Source: a virus
Virus record (IMG/VR): IMGVR_UViG_3300006919_000308
Span: 1-28,322 of that record
DNA length: 28,322 nt
Direction: 5' to 3' (one strand)
In this document: piece after piece, positions 12,451-20,203 of the stretch
Layout: the number at the start of each line of letters is the position of its first letter
How positions within the stretch are numbered: the first letter of the stretch is position 1
Translations under genes and position numbers: made by a program
Notes under the pieces: model-generated
What the model was told of the DNA's origin: nothing
Seen by the model: the letters and a program-made list of their open reading frames with translations, nothing else
The model's database searches: none

Positions 12451-14876
12451 TGGACAAAAAAACACTCGTCCCATATGTGACCTTCCCTAACAATACTGCT
12501 ACGGAAGAAGAAAAAGCGTCTAAGGACTATGGGCTTCAAGTAGGTCAATCTATTCAATACGAGTGGTTCAAGCGATCCTCAAATAGCTGTAGATTCTACG
12601 ACCAATGGATAGAATTCAATAGGCTACGACTTTATGCTCGTGGTGAGCAGTCTGTGGCTAAGTATAAGAACGAACTGGCAATCGATGGGGACTTATCGTA
12701 CCTTAACCTCAACTGGGAGCCAGTTCCTATTATACCAAAGTTTGTTGACATTGTCGTCAATGGTATCTCCAATCGTCTGTACGATGTAAAGGCACAAGCC
12801 CAAGACCGTCTGTCTTCTAAGAAGCGCAACGACTATCGCAGAATGGTTGAGGCTGATATGTTGGCTAAGGATTTGCTGAGTCAAATCAAGCAAGACTTTG
12901 GTGTTGATGCCTTCAATGTAAACCCAGATGAATTGCCTGAGAACAATGACGAGTTAAATCTGTATATGCAGATTAACTATAAGCCAGGCATTGAGGTTGC
13001 TGAGGAGCAAGCCATTCGTACTATTCTTGGAAACAACTCATACGAGGACATCAAGAAGCGCATCGACTATGACTTGACCGTCCTTGGTATTGGAATGGTC
13101 AAGCACACTTTCAGCACTAATGGTGGTGTTAAGATTGACTATGTCGATCCCGCTGATGTGGTTTACTCTTACACAGACTATCCTACATTTGACGATTGTT
13201 TTTATTTTGGTGAAATCAAGCGTGTCCATATCTCAGAGGTTAAGAGGATGTATCCTTTCTTGACAAAAGAGGACATTGAGGAGATTTCAAACTATGCATA
13301 TACCTGGTATCAAGATTATGGTGCTGTCCGCCCTTATATTGATAGCGTCTTTGAGAAAGAGGTTGTCAACTTGCTTTATTTCAATTACAAGACGGATAAG
13401 CGTTTTGTTTTCAAAAAGAAATACCTAGACAACGGAGGCGAGCGTGTCATCCGTAAGGACGAGCGGTTCAATCCACCAACCGATGAGCAAGAGCGTTTCG
13501 AGCGAATCGATAAGGTGATTGATGTTTGGTACAAGGGAGTAATGGTTCTTGGAACCGACAAGCTACTTGAGTGGGACATGATGAAAAACATGGTTCGCCC
13601 CAAGTCTGCTTCACACATGGCATACCCCGAGTATGTTGCTATGGCTCCTCGTATGTACAAGGGCCGTATTGAATCTTTGGTTCGCAGAATGGTTGGTTTT
13701 GCGGACTTGATACAGTTGACGCATTTGAAACTACAGCAAGTGATTGCTAGAATGGTTCCAGATGGCGTTTATATCGATGCTGACGGCCTTAATGAGGTCG
13801 ACTTGGGTAACGGGTCCAACTACAACCCAGAAGAGGCTCTAAGGCTCTATTTTCAAACGGGTAGTGTTATTGGTCGTTCATTCACTCAAGATGGTGAATT
13901 CAACAACGCCCGTATTCCTATCCAAGAACTTGGAAAGAGTTCTGGTCAAGCCAAGATTGCTAGTCTGGTAAACTCATACAATCACTACATGAATATGATT
14001 CGTGATGTGACGGGACTTAATGAGGCACGAGATGGCTCTACTCCAGATCCCAATGCTTTGGTTGGTGTACAGAAGTTGGCTGCCTTAAACTCTAATACAG
14101 CAACTCGTCACATTCTTGAGGGCGGCTTGTTCATCACTAAGCGTTTGGCTGAGTGTATCTCATTGCGTATCTCTGACATCCTAGAGTACTCAGAGACCCG
14201 TGACCAATTGGTTCACCAAATCGGATCGCACAGCACTGAGATTTTGGATGACATCGCTGACTTGTATATGCACGATTTTGGTATCAACATCTTGGTTGCC
14301 CCCGATGAGGAGGAGCGTGCACAGATGGAAGCCAATATTCAAGTTGCCTTGAGTCGTGATCAAATCACACTTGAGGATGCCATCGATATCCGTGAGTTAA
14401 AGAATATCAAACTTGCTAACGAGTTACTGAAGGTTAAGCGTAAGAACAAAGAAAAGCGTGACCAACAGTACGAGATGCAAAAGATGGAGGCTCAGACACA
14501 GGCAAATATCCAATCTTCACAAGCAGCTGCTCAGTCTAAGATGCAGCAGATTCAACTCGATGCTGAGGCTAAGATGCAAATCAAGCGTGCTGAGGCAGAG
14601 TATGAGACTATGAAGATGCAAGCAGAGGCTAATCTTAAATTGCAGTTGATGGAGCGTGAGTTCCAGATGCAGATGCAGTTGAAAGGAGTTGAGGCAAATG
14701 CATTGAAGACACGTGAGATGGATAAGGAGAAGGCAAAGGATGATCGAATCAGCCTTCAAAATACGCAACAATCAAAACTTATCGAGCAGAGGAAGAAGGA
14801 CTTACCTCCAATCAATTTTGAGTCAAATGAGGATAGCCTAGACGGCTTTGATTTGGCACAATTTGAGCCTAGATAA
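12450..14876 (+). CDS. Portal protein (crAss-like type)
   Basis: 808 residues. It forms the ring at the capsid vertex through which DNA is packaged and ejected. N-terminal features resemble crAss-like portals: DYGLQVGQSIQYEWF, FNRLRLYARGEQSVAKYKNE, LSYLNLNWEPVPIIPKFVDI. The middle carries VDPADVVYSYTDYP and a helical stretch around PDPNALVGVQKLAALNSNTA, a typical portal element. Residues about 660-780 are a long Gln/Met/Ala/Glu/Lys-rich helix (for example MKMQAEANLKLQLMEREFQM), probably a coiled-coil or barrel extension. It follows the terminase with a TAATG overlap. Assignment rests on neighbours and sequence pattern. Confidence 0.88.
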   Translation: MDKKTLVPYVTFPNNTATEEEKASKDYGLQVGQSIQYEWFKRSSNSCRFYDQWIEFNRLRLYARGEQSVAKYKNELAIDGDLSYLNLNWEPVPIIPKFVDIVVNGISNRLYDVKAQAQDRLSSKKRNDYRRMVEADMLAKDLLSQIKQDFGVDAFNVNPDELPENNDELNLYMQINYKPGIEVAEEQAIRTILGNNSYEDIKKRIDYDLTVLGIGMVKHTFSTNGGVKIDYVDPADVVYSYTDYPTFDDCFYFGEIKRVHISEVKRMYPFLTKEDIEEISNYAYTWYQDYGAVRPYIDSVFEKEVVNLLYFNYKTDKRFVFKKKYLDNGGERVIRKDERFNPPTDEQERFERIDKVIDVWYKGVMVLGTDKLLEWDMMKNMVRPKSASHMAYPEYVAMAPRMYKGRIESLVRRMVGFADLIQLTHLKLQQVIARMVPDGVYIDADGLNEVDLGNGSNYNPEEALRLYFQTGSVIGRSFTQDGEFNNARIPIQELGKSSGQAKIASLVNSYNHYMNMIRDVTGLNEARDGSTPDPNALVGVQKLAALNSNTATRHILEGGLFITKRLAECISLRISDILEYSETRDQLVHQIGSHSTEILDDIADLYMHDFGINILVAPDEEERAQMEANIQVALSRDQITLEDAIDIRELKNIKLANELLKVKRKNKEKRDQQYEMQKMEAQTQANIQSSQAAAQSKMQQIQLDAEAKMQIKRAEAEYETMKMQAEANLKLQLMEREFQMQMQLKGVEANALKTREMDKEKAKDDRISLQNTQQSKLIEQRKKDLPPINFESNEDSLDGFDLAQFEPR

Positions 14877-14894
14877 TTTTTTATAGTATATTTG
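14862..14894 (+). promoter_or_regulatory. Promoter for scaffold/capsid unit: TTTG-N21-TATATTTG
   Basis: TTTG at 14862-14865 and TATATTTG at 14887-14894 are separated by 21 nt, a full match to the Bacteroidota -33/-7 arrangement and the best -33 in the window. The -33 element lies in the end of the portal gene. The ATG at 14916 is 21 nt downstream, giving a leader of roughly 17 nt, unlike the other promoters here. Confidence 0.75.
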
Positions 14895-14915
14895 CGATAA
14901 ACAATCTAATCTAAT

Positions 14916-16004
14916 ATGAGTGAATTCAAAGTAAGGGAAGTGGGCGCTGAAGAACAAAAAAGTGTCCAAGAAGTCGAAGAGCAATTGCTTGAACAACACG
15001 AGCAAGAGCTTCAGACCGAAGAAACTCCCGCAGAAGAAACCACTCAAGCCGAGGTACAAGAACAAGTGCCTTCTCTTGAGTTAACAGAAGAATCCGTTCT
15101 TTCTTTTATTAAGAATCGTTACGACAGAGAGATTGACAGCATCGATGGTCTATTTCAAGCTAAGGAGGAGACTCCTGAGTTGCCAGAAGATGTGTCAGCC
15201 TATCTGAAGTACAAAAAAGAAACGGGTCGTGGATTCGAAGACTTTATTAAACTTAATAAGGACTTTGAAAAAGAGGACCCGACTTCGCTGCTTCTTGAGT
15301 ATTACAAGGAGACTTCACCAGGGCTAGACGAAGAAGACATTCGTTTTGACATGGAGGAGAAGTTTCTTTATGACGAAGATCTCGATGACGAGAAGGATGT
15401 CAAGAAAAAGAAGTTGGCGATGAAAAAAGAACTTGCGAAGGCAAAGGAATACTTCGAAAAGCAAAAAGAACAATACAAAGTTCCTCTTGAGTCAAGGGGT
15501 CCTTCAGTTCCAGATGCTGAAAAGGAGTTGTACGAAGCCTTTAAGAGTCAAGCCCAACAAGCTAGGGAGCTGGAACAAGAGCAACAAAAGCGTTCTAAGT
15601 ACTACATGGAGAAGACATCAGAGTTGTTCAGTGAGGATTTCAAAGGTTTTGATTTCCAAATTGGCGATGAGAAAATGTCTTACAAACCTGGAGATCCTAA
15701 AATACTTTTGGAAAAGCAATCCAACATGGCATCTTTTTTTCAAGGCTTTGTCGATGAAAATGGGATGATTAAGGATGCTGCTGCTTATCATAGGGCGATG
15801 GCTGTTGCAATGAATCCAGATTCATTTGCTAGATTTTTCTACGAGAAGGGTAAAGCCGAGGCGATAGACAATGTAGCAAAGGAGTCCAAGAACATAGACA
15901 TGAGTGCTAAGAAAGTTCAAGAGACACCAAAGAGTCAAGGATTCTCAGTAACGGCTTTGGATAGCGGACCTAGCAACAGATTAAAGATAAAAAGTATTAA
16001 ATAA
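14916..16004 (+). CDS. Scaffold protein candidate
   Basis: 362 residues, very acidic and helical. The first ~60 residues are Glu/Gln repeats (VQEVEEQLLEQHEQELQTEE). A second Asp/Glu-rich stretch is followed by KKKKLAMKKELAKAKEYFEK. The C-terminus has a Lys-rich tip (NRLKIKSIK). No membrane segment. An acidic coiled-coil protein between portal and major capsid protein with a short basic C-terminal end is the usual form of phage scaffolding proteins, where basic residues contact the capsid protein. No protease motif was seen. It is separated by 16 nt from the capsid gene and shares its promoter at 14887. Confidence 0.65.
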   Translation: MSEFKVREVGAEEQKSVQEVEEQLLEQHEQELQTEETPAEETTQAEVQEQVPSLELTEESVLSFIKNRYDREIDSIDGLFQAKEETPELPEDVSAYLKYKKETGRGFEDFIKLNKDFEKEDPTSLLLEYYKETSPGLDEEDIRFDMEEKFLYDEDLDDEKDVKKKKLAMKKELAKAKEYFEKQKEQYKVPLESRGPSVPDAEKELYEAFKSQAQQARELEQEQQKRSKYYMEKTSELFSEDFKGFDFQIGDEKMSYKPGDPKILLEKQSNMASFFQGFVDENGMIKDAAAYHRAMAVAMNPDSFARFFYEKGKAEAIDNVAKESKNIDMSAKKVQETPKSQGFSVTALDSGPSNRLKIKSIK

Positions 16005-16020
16005 CTAAAAAACAAAAATT

Positions 16021-17436
16021 ATGGCAGGTTCCGTATTGGCGACTCCCGGTTATAGCTTAACCCCCGCCCCAAGTAAAGTTACTCTTCCTAGTAACTACAT
16101 TAACAATTTTGACTTCTTGAATCAGTATCTTCCCGATACCTACGAGAAGGAATTCGAGCGTTATGGCAATCGTTCTGTTGCGTCTTTCTTGCGTGCAGTA
16201 GGTGCTGAGATGCCTTCTAACTCTGACTTGATTAAATGGTCTGAGCAAGGTCGTCTTCACACCCAGTACACTGGCGTAACTGCAACTGAAGCCGTAGGTG
16301 CAACTACTGCTGGTCAACAAAAACTAGAAATCGCAAGTGGAACTTGTAATTTCCGTGTTGGACAGACTGTAGTATTGTCATCTGCTCTTGACAACAAAAC
16401 TCAGAAGGCAATTGTAGTAACTGTTGGAGTTACTAATGCTCAAGAGTTTGTTGTTGCTTACTACGACAACGCTGGTGCTGGTTTCACCAACGGTCGTACT
16501 GACATCGTTACTTACGTTTATGGTTCTGAATTCCGTAAGGGTAGCACTGGTATGGTTGGTTCTTTGGAGGCTGAATCTAGCTACTTCGAGAACAAGCCTA
16601 TCATCATCAAGGACAAGTACGAAGTATCTGGTTCTGACATGGCTCAAATCGGATGGGTAGAAGTTACCACCGAGAATGGTGCTACTGGTTTCTTGTGGTA
16701 CATCAAGTCTGAGCACGAGACTCGCTTGCGTTTCGAAGACTACATGGAGATGGCAATGATTGAAGGTCAACCCGCTGAGACTGGTTCTGGTGCTTTGGCT
16801 TACTTGTCACCCGCTCCTGGCGCTACCGATGCTGGTACCGAAGGTATGTTCTATACCATCGAGAATCGTGGTAACGTATGGTCTGGTGGAAACCCCTCTA
16901 CTTTGGCTGACTTCGATGCTATCATCGAGCGTTTGGACAAGCAGGGTTCTATCCAAGAGAACGTATTGTTCTTGAATCGTCAGTTCGGTTTCGACATTGA
17001 TGATATGTTGGCTGCTCAAAATAGCTACGGTGTTGGTGGAACTAGCTACGGCTTGTTCGACAACGATGAGAAGATGGCCTTGAACTTGGGCTTCTCTGGC
17101 TTCAAGCGTGGTTATGAGTTCTACAAGACCGACTGGAAATACTTGAACGATGCTACTTTGCGTGGTGGTGTTACCGCTGAGAAAGTAAATGGTGTATTGG
17201 TTCCTGCTGGTTCTATGACCGTTTATGATCAGGTTTTGGGTAAGAACGCAACTCGTCCTTTCTTGCACGTTCGTTATCGTGCTTCTGAGACTGAGGATCG
17301 CCGTTACAAGACTTGGATGACTGGTTCTGCTGGTGGTGCTAGCAACAGCGACTTGGATGCTATGGAAGTTCACTTCTTGTCTGAGCGTGCTTTGTGCACT
17401 ATGGGAGCTAACAACTTCTTCATCTTCAAGGACTAA
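16021..17436 (+). CDS. Major capsid protein
   Basis: 471 residues. It probably forms the icosahedral shell (HK97 fold). The N-terminus MAGSVLATPGYSLTPAPSK is followed by YEKEFERYGNRSVASFLRAV and GAEMPSNSDLIKWSEQGRLH, a pattern I recognise from capsid proteins of Bacteroidota phages. A beta-rich insertion (about 80-165) and an acidic segment LRFEDYMEMAMIEGQPAETG follow. Codon use is strongly biased (GGT, CGT, TCT, TTG, AAC, AAG, GAC), as expected for the most highly expressed virion gene. The 16-nt leader is A-rich rather than Shine-Dalgarno-like. A strong terminator follows at 17452. Confidence 0.9.
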   Translation: MAGSVLATPGYSLTPAPSKVTLPSNYINNFDFLNQYLPDTYEKEFERYGNRSVASFLRAVGAEMPSNSDLIKWSEQGRLHTQYTGVTATEAVGATTAGQQKLEIASGTCNFRVGQTVVLSSALDNKTQKAIVVTVGVTNAQEFVVAYYDNAGAGFTNGRTDIVTYVYGSEFRKGSTGMVGSLEAESSYFENKPIIIKDKYEVSGSDMAQIGWVEVTTENGATGFLWYIKSEHETRLRFEDYMEMAMIEGQPAETGSGALAYLSPAPGATDAGTEGMFYTIENRGNVWSGGNPSTLADFDAIIERLDKQGSIQENVLFLNRQFGFDIDDMLAAQNSYGVGGTSYGLFDNDEKMALNLGFSGFKRGYEFYKTDWKYLNDATLRGGVTAEKVNGVLVPAGSMTVYDQVLGKNATRPFLHVRYRASETEDRRYKTWMTGSAGGASNSDLDAMEVHFLSERALCTMGANNFFIFKD

Positions 17437-17451
17437 TCCTTAAACTTTAAT

Positions 17452-17479
17452 GGGGGGTGGTAATCCCGCCCCCCTTTTT
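17452..17479 (+). terminator. Rho-independent terminator after the capsid gene
   Basis: GGGGGG-T-GG (17452-17460) pairs with CC-G-CCCCCC (17466-17474) around a 5-nt loop, a 9-bp GC-rich stem with one G-U pair. TTTTT (17475-17479) follows directly. It ends the scaffold/capsid transcript and would let only part of the transcription reach the 17504 gene, for which no promoter motif is visible. Confidence 0.85.
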
Positions 17480-17503
17480 ACTTACAACTTAAATAAAATA
17501 CAA

Positions 17504-18235
17504 ATGAACTTAAAAGAAAGAGTCTACCTCTTGAAGGGTGGCCGTGAGCCATTGACCTTCGTACTTCAGTCTAGAAACACTAGACGTTCTCCCCTACTTT
17601 GGTTTGATGAGGAGAAAGGAATTAACCGACCATTGCGTTATGCTCGTAATCAGCGCTCACCATTTGAGGATGAGCAAGATGACTCTGCAATCGTAGAGCC
17701 AATCGTATTCGAAAATGGCGTATTGAAGGTAAGCAAAACAGACACCGTACTGCACAAGTTTCTAGAGATGCACCCAAAGAATGGCATCTTGTTTGAGGAG
17801 TTTGTTGCGGAGCGTGATGCTGAGAAAGAAATCGAAGACATGAACTATGAGGTTGATGCTTTGATTGCTGCACGTGAGATGAGCGTTGACAAGTGCGAGG
17901 AAATCTTGCGTGAGTTGATTGGTAACCGTGTAGACAATATGACTTCTAAAGAACTTCGCAGAGATATCATGGTATATGCTCGCAACAACCCATATGAGTT
18001 GTTGACGCTTGCTGGTGATCCTGATGTGAAGATGAAGAACAACATTGCTAAATTGTTCGAATTGAATATCATTCAGTTCCGTAACAAAGACCGTGATGTG
18101 TTCTTCAATTTGCCCAATAGTAAAAAGCGCTTGATGACTATTCCCGAAGGCGAGGAGAAGTTTACTTGCGTGAAGGAATACTTCGAAACAGAAGAGGGAG
18201 AACCCATCTATAACAAGCTCTGCAGGGAGTTGTAA
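17504..18235 (+). CDS. Conserved structural-region protein, unknown
   Basis: 243 residues from ATG 17504. An upstream in-frame ATG at 17450 lies just before the terminator stem, which its frame would read through, so it is rejected; the chosen start has an A-rich upstream region (17491-17503). The N-terminal part RRSPLLWFDEEKGINRPLRY and ARNQRSPFEDEQDDSAIVEP is typical of a protein found next to capsid genes in marine Bacteroidota phages. The C-terminal half is helical (EILRELIGNRVDNMTSKELR, then RDIMVYARNNPYELL). It has no Cys-rich or membrane segments. A head or head-tail role is inferred from position; expression may depend on read-through of the 17452 terminator. Confidence 0.75.
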   Translation: MNLKERVYLLKGGREPLTFVLQSRNTRRSPLLWFDEEKGINRPLRYARNQRSPFEDEQDDSAIVEPIVFENGVLKVSKTDTVLHKFLEMHPKNGILFEEFVAERDAEKEIEDMNYEVDALIAAREMSVDKCEEILRELIGNRVDNMTSKELRRDIMVYARNNPYELLTLAGDPDVKMKNNIAKLFELNIIQFRNKDRDVFFNLPNSKKRLMTIPEGEEKFTCVKEYFETEEGEPIYNKLCREL

Positions 18236-18243
18236 AAAAGCAT

Positions 18244-18251
18244 TAACTTTG
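18244..18251 (+). promoter_or_regulatory. Bacteroidota-type -7 promoter element TAACTTTG
   Basis: The motif ends 7 nt before ATG 18259. No clear -33 TTTG at the usual spacing; a TTG at 18230-18232 is too close. With the terminator at 18561 it frames a single-gene transcription unit. Confidence 0.6.
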
Positions 18252-18258
18252 CGATGTT

Positions 18259-18540
18259 ATGGAAAAATTTTTAAGTATCCCCGTCACTAACGAGCAGAGC
18301 CAATTGGTTTCTGCTAATGGAATCCTCTTGATCGAGCAAGCTGGTCAAACTTCTGTTACCATCACTTATTTGAGTGGTAAGGTAACTACCTTGACTCATG
18401 CTTCTGCTGCTGTAGGAAACGAAGATCAGCGTGATGCTATCCAAGATGCCGTTGTAGCTGCTTTGCAGACTCCTTGGTATAAAGTAGCCTTCGCTGTAAC
18501 TAGTTTGCCTTACGCAGTTAGCGGTATTGCCGTTGCTTAA
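18259..18540 (+). CDS. Small virion-type protein in its own transcription unit
   Basis: 93 residues, low in charge and rich in Ala, Val, Thr and Ser, beta-strand-like in the first half (LLIEQAGQTSVTITYLSGKV), with a helix (EDQRDAIQDAVVAAL) and a hydrophobic end (YAVSGIAVA). Codon use resembles the capsid gene (TTG, GCT, GGT, AAC), suggesting high expression. With its own promoter (18244) and strong terminator (18561-18592) it appears to be transcribed alone, as expected for an abundant virion component such as a decoration or minor capsid protein. I do not recognise a family with known function. An ATG at 18254 is out of frame and gives only a few codons. Confidence 0.75.
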   Translation: MEKFLSIPVTNEQSQLVSANGILLIEQAGQTSVTITYLSGKVTTLTHASAAVGNEDQRDAIQDAVVAALQTPWYKVAFAVTSLPYAVSGIAVA

Positions 18541-18560
18541 TTTTAGGTTATTCTAAGAGA

Positions 18561-18592
18561 AAGGCCATCCCAATAGGGGTGGCTTTTTTTTT
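18561..18592 (+). terminator. Rho-independent terminator
   Basis: AAGGCCATCCC (18561-18571) pairs with GGGGTGGCTTT (18576-18586) around the loop AATA, 11 bp with two G-U pairs. The T run extends from 18584 to 18592. The next promoter (18595-18602) begins 2 nt beyond the T run, so termination and re-initiation are closely coupled. Confidence 0.88.
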
Positions 18593-18594
18593 GT

Positions 18595-18602
18595 TATCTT
18601 TG
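18595..18602 (+). promoter_or_regulatory. Bacteroidota-type -7 promoter element TATCTTTG
   Basis: The motif ends 6 nt before ATG 18609, immediately after a terminator T run. No -33 TTTG at standard spacing, as that region is the terminator stem. Probably drives the connector/tail unit 18609-26673. Confidence 0.65.
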
Positions 18603-18608
18603 CATAAG

Positions 18609-19304
18609 ATGATTAACGAGGTGAGAAATACCGTGATGTTTATTCTGAATAAGGATAACAATGGTTACCTTACTCCTTCTGAGTTCAATGCCTTTGCACG
18701 ACTATCTCAGTTGGAGGTGTTTGAGGATTTATTCCAGAAGGTAAATGCATGGAATACTCGCAGAAACAATAGGACTTCAAATAGCGGTGTCGCTGATGTA
18801 GCCAAGAATCTTGCAGAAGATTTGGATACGTTTGTAAAGACAGCAACATTGACTCTTGATACTGGAAGTACATTTAACTTGCCAACAGATGTATACGGAT
18901 TGGTTGATGTTATTTATTCAAATAAATCTGTAGAGAAGGTTTCGAATCACAGAATAACATTGCTGAATAATTCAAACTTGACTGCACCTAGCACCTATTT
19001 CCCTGCATATGTAGATAGAGAGACAAAGGTTACTTTATATCCAACAACGATTGTTACGGGAGTGTCTGCCATATACATACATCTTCCTTCTGATCCTAAT
19101 TGGACCTACTACACAGATCCTAATGGTAACCCAATCTTTGATATCAACAATCCAAGTTACCAAGACTTTGAACTTCCCAAGATTTATCAAAGGGAGTTAG
19201 TGTTGCGTATCCTAGCGAAGGCTGGTGTCACTTTGAGAGAGGCTGATATTATTAATGTAGTCAATACAGAAGAGGCTAAAAACCAACAAAAAGAAGGTAA
19301 GTAA
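18609..19304 (+). CDS. Head-tail connector / adaptor candidate
   Basis: 231 residues from ATG 18609. An in-frame GTG at 18579 lies within the terminator hairpin, upstream of the promoter, and is rejected. The N-terminus MINEVRNTVMFILNKDNNGY plus LTPSEFNAFARLSQLEVFED is a pattern (NK...GY(L/I)TP.EFN..A..AQ.E.F) seen in connector-region proteins of Bacteroidota phages. A beta-rich centre (LDTGSTFNLPTDVYGLVDVI) and a C-terminal helix follow. Position between capsid and gp4-like connector genes supports a head-completion or tail-ring role. The DxNxxG piece looks like an EF-hand loop but is not convincing. TAATG overlap with the next gene. Confidence 0.65.
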   Translation: MINEVRNTVMFILNKDNNGYLTPSEFNAFARLSQLEVFEDLFQKVNAWNTRRNNRTSNSGVADVAKNLAEDLDTFVKTATLTLDTGSTFNLPTDVYGLVDVIYSNKSVEKVSNHRITLLNNSNLTAPSTYFPAYVDRETKVTLYPTTIVTGVSAIYIHLPSDPNWTYYTDPNGNPIFDINNPSYQDFELPKIYQRELVLRILAKAGVTLREADIINVVNTEEAKNQQKEGK

Positions 19305-20203
19305 TGGCACAAACCCCACAGCAATATTATAGTTCAGCGGCCAACTACGGAAGTGGTCAATATGTTACATTGAATGATGTAGTCAACAACTTCATGCTCA
19401 TGTATGTGGGTTATGACAAGTTGATTGACAATGTAGACCGATACAATGTATTATTCCACGCAAAACGTGCCGTACAAGAACTAAACTACGATGCCTTCAA
19501 AGAGATTAAGGTTTTAGAAACTTTAGTCAATGACGACTTGAAAGTCATATTACCTCAGCATTATGTAAACTATGTCCGTATATCATACGAACAAGGTGGA
19601 GTGCTGTTCAAGATGAGCGAGAACAAGACAGTCAACTGGGCTAAGAAGTACGAGCAAGACGAGAATGCAAACTACGCATACTTGTTTGATATCGATGGCA
19701 ATTTGATTGAGGAGCAGTCTGAACTAGATCGCATCCGTATTGAAGGCACCTATGGGCAGTACCCATACCCAGGACCTTGGTTTGGTCGTTGGGGATGGTT
19801 CTATAATGACTACTGGTACTTCGGTTACACATTTGGTGGATGGTACGGAGCTGATGCTTCTAACTTAAACAGCAACCCAACATTTGTGATCAATAAGGAA
19901 GATGGTGTCATCAACTTCTCTTCTGGACTAAAAGGTTCTACAATCGTGCTTGAGTACATTACTGATGGACTCGAAAGCGAGGACCCTTCTCAGATTATGA
20001 TTCATAAGTTTGCCGAGGAGTTTGTTTACGCTTACATCAAGTGGTGTATGCTTAACAACCGAATTGGTGTACAAGAGTATGTCGTTAGGCGTGCCAAGCA
20101 AGACAAATCTTCTTTGTTGAGGAATGCAAAGATTAGACTTAGCAACATCAATCCTAGAAGGCTTTTGATGGCTTTGCGTGGAAACGATAATTGGATTAAA
20201 TAA
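19304..20203 (+). CDS. P22 gp4-like head-tail connector / tail tubular protein (crAss-like type)
   Basis: 299 residues. The N-terminal helical part (VTLNDVVNNFMLMYVGYDKL, then FHAKRAVQELNYDAFKEIKV) and the beta part LPQHYVNYVRISYEQGGVLF match the P22 gp4-like connector of crAss-like phages, which forms a ring under the portal. The C-terminal helix contains FAEEFVYAYIKWCMLNNRIG and ends in SNINPRRLLMALRGNDNWIK. Residues about 149-184 form an extraordinary aromatic insertion: 17 of 36 residues are Tyr, Trp or Phe, with many Gly. It overlaps both neighbours by 1 nt (TAATG). Confidence 0.78.
   Translation: MAQTPQQYYSSAANYGSGQYVTLNDVVNNFMLMYVGYDKLIDNVDRYNVLFHAKRAVQELNYDAFKEIKVLETLVNDDLKVILPQHYVNYVRISYEQGGVLFKMSENKTVNWAKKYEQDENANYAYLFDIDGNLIEEQSELDRIRIEGTYGQYPYPGPWFGRWGWFYNDYWYFGYTFGGWYGADASNLNSNPTFVINKEDGVINFSSGLKGSTIVLEYITDGLESEDPSQIMIHKFAEEFVYAYIKWCMLNNRIGVQEYVVRRAKQDKSSLLRNAKIRLSNINPRRLLMALRGNDNWIK

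Noticed and set aside
12454-12463. A-run near the portal start as a frameshift site
   Set aside because: There is no alternative frame of meaningful length and the zero frame is intact for 808 codons.
16807-17373. Minus-strand reading frames opposite the capsid and other genes
   Set aside because: They have no own promoter pattern, read as low-complexity mirror translations of biased codons, and lie opposite well-supported genes; all convincing genes are on the + strand.
17450-17503. Longer start (ATG 17450) for the 243-residue protein
   Set aside because: It would translate through the rho-independent terminator and give a low-complexity Gly/Pro start; ATG 17504 follows an A-rich leader.
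18579-18608. GTG 18579 as start of the connector gene
   Set aside because: It is in the 3' arm of a terminator stem and before the promoter at 18595; the added residues are translated T-run.
18640-18690. EF-hand calcium-binding loop (DNNGYLTPSEF) in the connector candidate
   Set aside because: It is a single loop without flanking helix pattern or partner hand, and the same stretch reads as a conserved phage N-terminal motif.
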